A stretch of 32,269 bases of DNA from Desulfobulbaceae bacterium (GTDB taxonomy: Bacteria > Desulfobacterota > Desulfobulbia > Desulfobulbales > Desulfobulbaceae). Below, piece by piece: positions 26,309-32,269 of this stretch. A program made the translations under genes and the position numbers. The notes beneath the pieces were generated by a model. The model was given only the letters and a program-made list of their open reading frames with translations, did no database searches and was not told where the DNA came from. How positions within the stretch are numbered: position 1 is the first letter of the stretch; the number at the start of each line of letters is the position of its first letter. The stretch lies in contig WFUT01000162.1 in NCBI GenBank assembly GCA_015484845.1, positions 1 through 32,269 on the forward strand. Reading direction: 5' to 3'.

Positions 26309-27310
26309 ATGCCTGAATTACGGAAGGATCCGATCCTCGGGCGCTGGATCATCATCGCCAAGGAGCGGAGCAAGCGGCCAACGGACTTTGTTGTCGATGA
26401 CGTCAAGACCAGGGGTGGGTTCTGCCCCCTCTGCCCGGGCAACGAAAAGACGACCCCGGGCGAGGTCCTGGTCTATGGCCGGGAGCCCGGCATGCCGGCA
26501 AATTCGTCGAGCTGGAAACTGCGGGTGGTGCCCAACAAGTACCCGGCCCTGGTCATCGAGGGAGAGCTGGACAAGCAGGCCGAGGGTCTCTACGACCGTA
26601 TGAACGGTATTGGCGCGCACGAGGTCGTTATCGAGAGTCCCAACCATGACGACCGGTTCTCGGACCTGCCCCACGACCAGATGATCCTGACCTTTCGCGC
26701 CTTTCGCGACAGGATCCGCGACCTGGCCAAGGACAGCCGCTTTCGCTACGTGATGGTCTTCAAGAACCATGGCCGCGCCGCCGGCGCCTCGCTGGAGCAT
26801 TCCCATTCGCAGCTGGTCGCCCTGCCCATACTGCCCCGGATGGTGACCTCGGAGCTGGATGGCAGTCTCAAGTATTTCAGGTACAAGGACCGGTGTGTCT
26901 TCTGCGACATCATCCACCAGGAGATCCAGCAGAACGTGCGCCTGGTCTGCGAGAATTCACTTTTTGTCACCCTGGCCCCCTTTGCGCCGCGTTCCCCCTT
27001 CGAGATGTGGATCATGCCGCGGCGGCACAGTTCCTCCTATGTCGCCATCGACGAGGAGACCCTGGCCGGGCTGACCGATATCTTTTCGGAGAGCCTGCGG
27101 CGGCTGGATACCTGCATTCCCAATGTGCCGTACAACTTTGTTCTGCATACCCAGCCCCTGGGATCCGAACTGCTTGACCACTATCACTGGCATTTCGAGA
27201 TTGTCCCGAAGCTGACCAGTATTGCCGGTTTTGAATGGGGATCCGGATTCTACATCAACCCCATGCCCCCGGAAGAGGCGTGCCGGTACCTGCGCGAGGT
27301 TGAGCTGTAG
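26309..27310 (+). CDS. galT: galactose-1-phosphate uridylyltransferase family protein
   Basis: A protein of 333 residues of the HIT superfamily. The N-terminus (RKDPILGRWIIIAKER), the first zinc cysteines CPLCPGNE, the active-site LEHSHSQL with the HxHxQ pattern, and the later HYHWHFEIVPKL are as in GalT. The family exchanges hexose-1-phosphate and UMP between UDP-glucose and galactose-1-phosphate. Some members prefer ADP-glucose or other sugars, so the exact substrate is uncertain. It begins six bases after dksA and closes the rpoZ-dnaJ-moaC-dksA-galT run. Confidence 0.9.
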   Translation: MPELRKDPILGRWIIIAKERSKRPTDFVVDDVKTRGGFCPLCPGNEKTTPGEVLVYGREPGMPANSSSWKLRVVPNKYPALVIEGELDKQAEGLYDRMNGIGAHEVVIESPNHDDRFSDLPHDQMILTFRAFRDRIRDLAKDSRFRYVMVFKNHGRAAGASLEHSHSQLVALPILPRMVTSELDGSLKYFRYKDRCVFCDIIHQEIQQNVRLVCENSLFVTLAPFAPRSPFEMWIMPRRHSSSYVAIDEETLAGLTDIFSESLRRLDTCIPNVPYNFVLHTQPLGSELLDHYHWHFEIVPKLTSIAGFEWGSGFYINPMPPEEACRYLREVEL

Positions 27311-27396
27311 GCACCAGTGGTCCGCTGTCGGGGGACGGCCGGACAATCCGCCGGGATGGAGTGCATTCCCGGCTTACGAGGTAAGGGGGGAAACAA

Positions 27397-27753
27397 ATGG
27401 ATAAGAAACGCATACTGCTGGTGGATGACGAGGACGGTATTCAACTGCTCTACCGCGAGGAGTTCGAGGACGAGGGCTTTGCCGTTGATTCGGCCTACAA
27501 TGGCGAGGAGGCCCTGGAGAAGTTCCGGGAACGGCAGCCGGACCTGGTGATCCTGGATATCAACATGCCCGGCATGAACGGTATCGAGGTCCTGCGGCAG
27601 ATGAAGGAGATCAACCCCGACCTTCCCGTGATCCTCAGCTCGGCCTACCAGGAATACAAGCAGGATTTCGGTACCTGGGCCTCGGAGGAGTATATCGTCA
27701 AGTCCGCCAACCTTGATGAACTGAAGGCCGCGGTGCACAAGTACCTGGACTGA
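27397..27753 (+). CDS. stand-alone response-regulator receiver protein
   Basis: A protein of 118 residues consisting of one receiver domain. The acid pocket is D10/D11, the phosphorylation site is D54 (VILDINMPG), the switch residue is S82 and the conserved lysine is K102, so it should be phosphorylated. There is no output domain, so it probably acts by protein contact, as CheY or Spo0F do. A strong AAGGGGGG precedes the ATG. No histidine kinase is in the window. A gap of 86 bases separates it from galT. Confidence 0.92.
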   Translation: MDKKRILLVDDEDGIQLLYREEFEDEGFAVDSAYNGEEALEKFRERQPDLVILDINMPGMNGIEVLRQMKEINPDLPVILSSAYQEYKQDFGTWASEEYIVKSANLDELKAAVHKYLD

Positions 27754-27779
27754 GGTCCCGGACGGGTCTCCGATCACCG

Positions 27780-27812
27780 GCCATGCCTGCGCCGGCCCCG
27801 GGCAGGCATGGC
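27780..27812. terminator. hairpin after the receiver gene
   Basis: GCCATGCCTGC (27780-27790) pairs perfectly with GCAGGCATGGC (27802-27812), an 11-bp stem 27 bases after the stop. There is no T-run. Confidence 0.55.
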
Positions 27813-27988
27813 TGCCGGTACCAGGCCGTTTTCGCGGCCATGGCCCCGGAAGGTGCAGAGGGACTTCTCTGTCCGCCATCTCACTGCGCCCTGTCCCCCC
27901 TCCAGCCGGCTGCCGGTCCGGCGGGTCAGGGAAGTGCTGGTAAACGTAACTTTCTGTTTTCATTCCGCTGTTCTCCCTTTCCAGGTCC

Positions 27989-28717
27989 ATGAAAGATATC
28001 CAGAGCCTGCGCGATGACCGGCGTATCAATATCAGGAAGGTCGGCGTCAAGACGATCTCCTATCCCGTCACCGTGCTGGACAGGGAGCACAAGACGCAGC
28101 AGACGGTTGCCACCGTCAACATGTATGTCAACCTGCCACACCGGTTCAAGGGCACGCACATGAGCCGGTTCGTTGATATCCTTAACCGTTTTCACGGCCG
28201 GTTCAACCTGCGCAGTTTCCACCTGATCCTGGAAGAGATGAAAGAGCGGCTGGAGGCCGAGGCCGCCCATCTCGAGATCGGGTTTCCCTATTTCCTGCAG
28301 AAGGACGCCGGGGCCGGCAGCATCGGCCTGGAGCGCTACGAATGCACGATGCACGGTTCCCTGCAGGACCGCGATGACCTTGTCCTGGCCATCGAGGTGC
28401 CCATCTCCCTGCCCCGCGGCCGGGAGAGCGCCGAGGGGATGCCCCGCTCCATGGGCAGGTGGGGCAACGTGCAGGTGGCGGTGCGGTTCAACCATTTCAT
28501 CTGGATCGAGGACTTGATCGCGATTATCGAGGATGGCCTGGGCCTCGGCGCCCGGCTGCCGGATTCGGTGGAGTCGGTATGCTGCCGGCTGGGCGAGGTC
28601 CTGGCCGGAAATCCCGCCATTCGCTGGTACAACGTGATCGTCGAAAACCTGGCCGACGGCTATTCAACCTTTGCATCGCTGCAGGGGCCGGAGGGCGGCG
28701 CGCAGGCGGGTTCGTGA
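27989..28717 (+). CDS. FolE2-like GTP cyclohydrolase homologue, catalytic residues apparently lost
   Basis: A protein of 242 residues of the FolE2/MptA (COG1469) family. The N-terminal DIQSLRDDRRINIRKVGVKTISYPV, TVATVNMYVNLPHRFKGTHMSRF and VDILN regions are well kept. Active FolE2 enzymes carry a CPCSK motif followed by GAHNQR in the segment after the central strand; here that place reads ISLPRGRESAEGMPRSMGRWGN (about 139-160), with no Cys or His. The C-terminal ENxxSxHxH segment is also changed (ENLADGYSTFAS). Thus the metal ligands appear missing. The frame is continuous, so this is not an obvious frameshift. It may bind GTP-like ligands or partners without canonical catalysis. It precedes glyS by 138 bases. 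Confidence 0.82.
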   Translation: MKDIQSLRDDRRINIRKVGVKTISYPVTVLDREHKTQQTVATVNMYVNLPHRFKGTHMSRFVDILNRFHGRFNLRSFHLILEEMKERLEAEAAHLEIGFPYFLQKDAGAGSIGLERYECTMHGSLQDRDDLVLAIEVPISLPRGRESAEGMPRSMGRWGNVQVAVRFNHFIWIEDLIAIIEDGLGLGARLPDSVESVCCRLGEVLAGNPAIRWYNVIVENLADGYSTFASLQGPEGGAQAGS

Positions 28718-28855
28718 AGTCTCCGGCCCCTGCCTGGTACCGTTGTTTCTCCCTGCCCGTCCCTGCCGGCCATATCCGAGAGGGCTGTGCCATCTCGAGC
28801 CCGTGGTGAACCTGTTCCGGGTTCATCGATAACAGAACAACCGAAAAAAAGGACC

Positions 28856-30931
28856 ATGAGCGAATTACTTTTCGAGATCGGAACCGAGGAGATCCCGGCC
28901 GGCTATATCCGGCCCGCGCTCCGCTTCCTGGAAACGGCCTCGGCCGCGCGCTTCAAGGAACTGGAGCTGCGGCATGGCCGCCTGACCACTGTCGGCACGC
29001 CCCGGCGCCTGACCCTGGTGGTGGAGGATCTCCAGGACAGGCAGCCGGACCGGTGCCTGGAGCACATCGGGCCGCCGAAAAAAGCCGGTTTCGATGCCGA
29101 GGGCAACCCGACAAAGGCTGCCATGGGATTTGCCCGTTCGCGAGGGGTTGATGTCTCGGACCTGCAGGTAGTGACCACGGACAAGGGAGAATACCTGATG
29201 GCCGTGGAAGAGGTCCGGGGCCGGGGAACCGGCGAGCTGCTGCCAGGGATCCTGGCCGACCTGGTCCGGGAGATGCCCTTTCCCAAGTCCATGCGCTGGG
29301 GTGATTCCACCCTGGCCTTTGCCCGGCCCATCCAGTGGTTGCTGGCTCTCTATGGCGGCAAGGTGGTGGAGCTCGAGATCGAGGACGTGAAAAGCGGCAA
29401 CAGCACGCGCGGACACCGTTTCATGGCACCGGAATCATTTCCGGTGGCGGATTTTGCCGACTATGTGGTCAGGCTCGGCGAGCACTCGGTGATTGTTGAT
29501 CCCAACCAGCGGCGGCAGATGGTGATCCAGGAGGTGGAAGAGGCGGTGCGGCGGCGCGCCGGTCAGTCCGGCGCCAGGCCGGTCCTGCACGAGGGGCTGC
29601 TCGATACGGTCACCAACCTGGTCGAGCTTCCGTCCGGCGTCTGCGGCACCTTTGACGAGAAATTCCTCGAGCTGCCCGACGAGGCCCTGATCACCTCCAT
29701 GCGCGAACACCAGAAGTACTTTTCAGTGGTGGACGGCGACGGCAACCTGCTGCCGCTCTTTGTCGCGGTCAACAACACCAGGATCGAGGACACGGAGCTG
29801 GCAGCCAGCGGCCATGAACGGGTGCTGCGGGCCCGGCTTGAAGACGGGCTTTTCTTCTTCCACGAGGACCGGAAACAGCGGCTGGCCGATCGCCTGGAGG
29901 ACCTGGAGGGGATCATTTTCCAGGCCCGGCTCGGTACCATGGCGGCCAAGAGCCGGCGGATCGCCGAACTTGCCGCCGAGCTCGCCGAGCGGCTGAAGCC
30001 CGGGATCAAGGACCTGGTGGTGCGGGCGGCTCTGCTTGCCAAGGCTGACCTGCTCACCGAGATGGTGGGAGAGTTCCCTTCCCTGCAGGGCATCATGGGC
30101 CGCGAGTATGCCCTGCTCGATGGCGAACCCGAGGCCGTGGCCGTGGCCATCTACGAACATTACCTGCCGGTGCGGGCCGGCGACGCCCTGCCGCAGACCC
30201 TGGCCGGGGCCATTGTCGGCCTCGCCGACCGCATGGATACCCTGGTCGGCTGTTTTGCCATCGGTGAAAAACCCACCGGCACCAAGGATTCCTTTGGCCT
30301 GCGGCGGCAGGCCATCGGCCTGATCAATATCATCCGCGGCCTGAACCTCTCCCTGTCCCTGCGGGAGCTGATCACTGCCGCCATGGCCGGCTACCGGGGT
30401 GTGGTGGACGTGGCTGACGGGGTCCGCCAGGAACTGCTCGACTTCATCCGGCTCCGGTTCGCCAATGAGCTGACTGCAGGCGGTGTGGCCCAGGATGTGG
30501 TCGAGGCCGTTATCTCGGTGGCGTTCGATGACATTACCGACTGCATGGCCAGGATCAGGGCCCTGGAGGATATCAGGCGCCAGGAGAAGTTTGCCGTTCT
30601 TGCCGGCTCCTTCAAGCGGATCCGGAACATCACCCGGGAGAACACCTCCACTGCCGTGGACACCGGCCTGTTGCGGGAAGACGCGGAAAAGGCCCTTTAT
30701 GAGACCCTGGCGCGGGTCAGGGAGCAGGCCGAGCCCCTTCTCGAGGCGCGCGACTATGGCCGGGCCCTGGAGGTCATGCTGCAGATGAAGGAACCTGTGG
30801 ACTTATTTTTTGACCAGGTGATGGTCATGGACGAGGATGCCGGTGTGCGCGCGAACCGGCTCAATCTCCTGACCGCCCTCGGCAGGCTGGTTCTGCGGGT
30901 GGGGGATATCTCGCGCATGCACAGGGGATGA
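28856..30931 (+). CDS. glyS: glycine-tRNA ligase beta subunit
   Basis: A protein of 691 residues, usual for the beta chain of the alpha2-beta2 glycyl-tRNA synthetase. The opening LLFEIGTEEIPAGYI and the internal FPKSMRWGDSTLAFARPIQWL and ALITSMREHQKYFSV segments are characteristic. The C-terminal half has the HD-like and DALR anticodon-binding regions. AAAGGA precedes the ATG at 28856; an earlier in-frame start at 28787 has no support. The partner gene glyQ, often just upstream, is not adjacent here; a FolE2-like gene takes that position. A strong terminator follows. Confidence 0.96.
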   Translation: MSELLFEIGTEEIPAGYIRPALRFLETASAARFKELELRHGRLTTVGTPRRLTLVVEDLQDRQPDRCLEHIGPPKKAGFDAEGNPTKAAMGFARSRGVDVSDLQVVTTDKGEYLMAVEEVRGRGTGELLPGILADLVREMPFPKSMRWGDSTLAFARPIQWLLALYGGKVVELEIEDVKSGNSTRGHRFMAPESFPVADFADYVVRLGEHSVIVDPNQRRQMVIQEVEEAVRRRAGQSGARPVLHEGLLDTVTNLVELPSGVCGTFDEKFLELPDEALITSMREHQKYFSVVDGDGNLLPLFVAVNNTRIEDTELAASGHERVLRARLEDGLFFFHEDRKQRLADRLEDLEGIIFQARLGTMAAKSRRIAELAAELAERLKPGIKDLVVRAALLAKADLLTEMVGEFPSLQGIMGREYALLDGEPEAVAVAIYEHYLPVRAGDALPQTLAGAIVGLADRMDTLVGCFAIGEKPTGTKDSFGLRRQAIGLINIIRGLNLSLSLRELITAAMAGYRGVVDVADGVRQELLDFIRLRFANELTAGGVAQDVVEAVISVAFDDITDCMARIRALEDIRRQEKFAVLAGSFKRIRNITRENTSTAVDTGLLREDAEKALYETLARVREQAEPLLEARDYGRALEVMLQMKEPVDLFFDQVMVMDEDAGVRANRLNLLTALGRLVLRVGDISRMHRG

Positions 30932-31047
30932 GCATGCTCTGAACCTCCCCGGATCTGCCTCGTTATCAAGGGGTTGACGTATTTTTGGTTTCTGCCCCTG
31001 ATGTCCCGCCTTTCGGTGAGATTGCCATATGCGGTATGTGGGTGATA

Positions 31048-31083
31048 AGAAAAAAGGCTGCCCTGGTGGGCAGCCTTTTTTCT
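31048..31083. terminator. bidirectional intrinsic terminator
   Basis: A 16-bp perfect stem, AGAAAAAAGGCTGCCC (31048-31063) with GGGCAGCCTTTTTTCT (31068-31083), around a TGGT loop. The A- and T-runs at the base make it work on both strands, ending glyS from the left and the cytochrome c3 gene from the right. Confidence 0.93.
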
Positions 31084-31138
31084 CACCGGTCGGTCAGGAC
31101 AGTCGGGGCCGCTGACACTGGACAACAGGCGGAAAGAA

Positions 31139-31531
31139 TTATTTTTTCAGACCCTTCTTGTGGCAGGTGCTACACATGGTCAGCTTCCTGTCGGTCTCCC
31201 TGTGACAGCCCTTGCACTTCTTGTGGGCGACATCTTTCAGGCTGGTCAGGCCCTTGGGCATACCATCGTTCTTGTTGTGGCAGGTCTCGCATTTCTGGAT
31301 CTTCATGCCCTTGGTGTAGGGGACCTGTTTGCCGTCCGGTCCCTTGGAGTGGTGGCAGACACCGCATTGCAGCCGTGCCTGGTGGTCGGCATGGGGGAAG
31401 AGGGCCGGCTTAAAGCCCTTGCCCCCCAGGATAATCTCCGCCGGTCCCTTGTCCTGGGCCATGGAGAGCGCGGCCAGGCCTGTGGTGCAGAGAAACGCCA
31501 AGGCTACGCTACAGATCAGCGTCTTTTTCAT
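31139..31531 (-). CDS. tetraheme cytochrome c3 (class III), periplasmic
   Basis: A protein of 130 residues with a signal peptide (about 1-25) and a mature part of about 105 residues, the usual cytochrome c3 size. Four heme-binding motifs are visible: CGVCH at 56-60, CETCH at 81-85, CKGCH at 106-110 and CSTCH at 120-124. Four extra histidines (H47, H50, H61, H103) can serve as the second axial ligands, giving bis-histidine hemes. All four sites are CxxCH, whereas some Desulfovibrio c3 sites have four residues between cysteines. Cytochrome c3 carries electrons between periplasmic hydrogenases or formate dehydrogenases and membrane complexes. AAGGAG lies eight bases before the ATG. Confidence 0.94.
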   Translation of the reverse strand: MKKTLICSVALAFLCTTGLAALSMAQDKGPAEIILGGKGFKPALFPHADHQARLQCGVCHHSKGPDGKQVPYTKGMKIQKCETCHNKNDGMPKGLTSLKDVAHKKCKGCHRETDRKLTMCSTCHKKGLKK

Positions 31532-31583
31532 CGTGGGTCTCCTTTGTCTACGTTTGGTAAGCGTCCTCACCAGTAACTGATCA

Positions 31584-31607
31584 CAGGGTGAGCTTCGCTT
31601 CACCCTG
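31584..31607. promoter_or_regulatory. hairpin in the cytochrome c3 leader
   Basis: CAGGGTGA (31584-31591) pairs with TCACCCTG (31600-31607), with possible further pairing in the GCTTCGCT loop. It is 53 bases upstream of the cytochrome c3 start on the minus strand, where an attenuator, operator or RNA-stability element would fit. Confidence 0.4.
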
Positions 31608-32040
31608 CCAGCCCGGTCCGCCCGGGTTCAGGCTGCTGCTCTTTGCCGGAACTCTCCATGGGAGCAGGTCACAACCCGGCCTGCCTGCAGCCAGCAGCCC
31701 CGGCGGAGCGGCAGTTATCCTTCCGCCAGCGCTTTTCCGCCACCTCCGGGCAGTACAAGCCGCAAGGCTCGAAAGTACCGTCCATGTCAGGCGAAAGCCG
31801 TCCCCGGATCCCGCCTGTACCATGGATGTCGGAACTCGCTGCCAACATGCCCAAGATCACCCCGGACATACGCTCCAGGCCGGTGGAGGAAACCATATCC
31901 ACGATTATAACCATGTACAACCACGAAGAGAAGGCACCGGGCCGCGATTTCGGCACCGGGCGTGCGGGAGGGGAGGGGAAAGGAAAAAACAACACCGACC
32001 GACGGACACCCGGTACCTTGATCCAGGAGTCCGCCGGTCT

Positions 32041-32073
32041 GCCGGCCGTTAGCTTACGTTAACGGCTGCCGGC
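32041..32073 (-). terminator. hairpin after the right-hand cytochrome
   Basis: GCCGGC (32041-32046) with GCCGGC (32068-32073) and CGTTA (32047-32051) with TAACG (32060-32064) form a bulged stem immediately after the stop codon. No T-run follows on the minus strand, so the call is tentative. Confidence 0.45.
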
Positions 32074-32269
32074 TTACTTTTTCTTGTGGCATGCCCGGCA
32101 CGAGGTGGGGCCGGTCTTCTCGCCCTTGGCCTTGCGAGCCTTGTGGCACTTCACGCATTCCTTCATGACCGCCTTCTTCTTCAGGGTGCCGTCGGCAATG
32201 AGTTTTCCAATGGCTCCCTCTTTCTCGGGGAACAGCTTGTGGCAGACCTTGCAGTCCTTCAGGGTATCC
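32074..32269 (-). CDS. multiheme cytochrome c, 5' partial
   Basis: The gene runs off the right edge; 65 C-terminal residues are visible. They contain three CxxCH motifs (CKVCH, CVKCH and CRACH near the end) and many lysines, ending CRACHKKK. The segment with KLFPEKEGAIGKLIADGTLKKK between the first two heme sites resembles class III/c7-type cytochromes of sulfate and metal reducers. No other histidine occurs in this part, so the sixth ligands must lie upstream, outside the window. It is on the same strand as the cytochrome c3 gene and 542 bases away. Confidence 0.88.
   Translation of the reverse strand, partial: DTLKDCKVCHKLFPEKEGAIGKLIADGTLKKKAVMKECVKCHKARKAKGEKTGPTSCRACHKKK

Larger units (their letters stand above)
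31532..32073. other. gap between the two cytochrome genes
   Basis: No gene is seen; the open frames lack start signals. It holds a hairpin at 31584-31607, a minus-strand TATAAT at 31904-31909 (weak -35 TTCTCT 17 bases away), and a stem at 32041-32073 after the right-hand cytochrome. Confidence 0.5.

Overview
The window is a GC-rich stretch of a Gram-negative chromosome. It most likely comes from a sulfate-reducing or sulfur-metabolising member of the Desulfobacterota, perhaps Desulfobulbales. The clues are a dissimilatory-type zinc-containing ATP sulfurylase, a bis-histidine tetraheme cytochrome c3, a second multiheme cytochrome, a TatBC system, an outer-membrane porin and a giant PilY1-like type IV pilus adhesin. 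Genus-level placement is inference. No tRNA, rRNA, CRISPR array or insertion sequence was recognised.

Layout. 1-8296: the 3' part of a huge PilY1-like protein (its start lies left of the window) and a small secreted protein in the position of PilY2. 8297-8913: a regulatory gap with two strong hairpins and a good promoter for sat. 8914-11394: sat and aroB, separated by an intrinsic terminator. 11395-11827: a non-coding region with three hairpins that share or complement loop sequences, followed by a 93-bp tandem repeat. 11828-13832: an FmdB-type zinc-ribbon protein and a porin. 13982-14332 (minus): a small acidic protein of unknown function, divergent from the next block. 14555-19803: five genes on one strand, consisting of an SPFH/zinc-ribbon protein and its zinc-ribbon partner, then a nucleoside deaminase, a radical SAM enzyme and a TPR-methyltransferase. 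19804-21475 (minus): tatC, tatB and a YgbA-family gene. 21476-22330: a long gap full of repeats and structured sequence. 22331-23635: purA. 23978-27310: a tight run rpoZ-dnaJ-moaC-dksA-galT. 27397-30931: a stand-alone receiver protein, a FolE2-like protein and glyS. 31139 to the end (minus): two multiheme c-type cytochromes.

How the parts work together. Sat activates sulfate to APS, and the periplasmic cytochromes at the right end are the kind that shuttle electrons between hydrogenases or dehydrogenases and membrane complexes in sulfate reducers. The Tat genes would export folded cofactor proteins. Many other genes are housekeeping: aroB, purA, rpoZ, dnaJ, moaC, dksA and glyS.

The most unusual material is as follows. 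(i) A family of intergenic repeats with core RCCTNAATCCTGY lies around purA, together with a 17-bp-closed multi-hairpin structure. (ii) The hairpin and tandem-repeat region lies between aroB and the FmdB-like gene. (iii) The SPFH/zinc-ribbon pair, with a following deaminase/radical SAM/methyltransferase set, has no obvious described function. (iv) A FolE2-like protein appears to have lost the family's catalytic residues.
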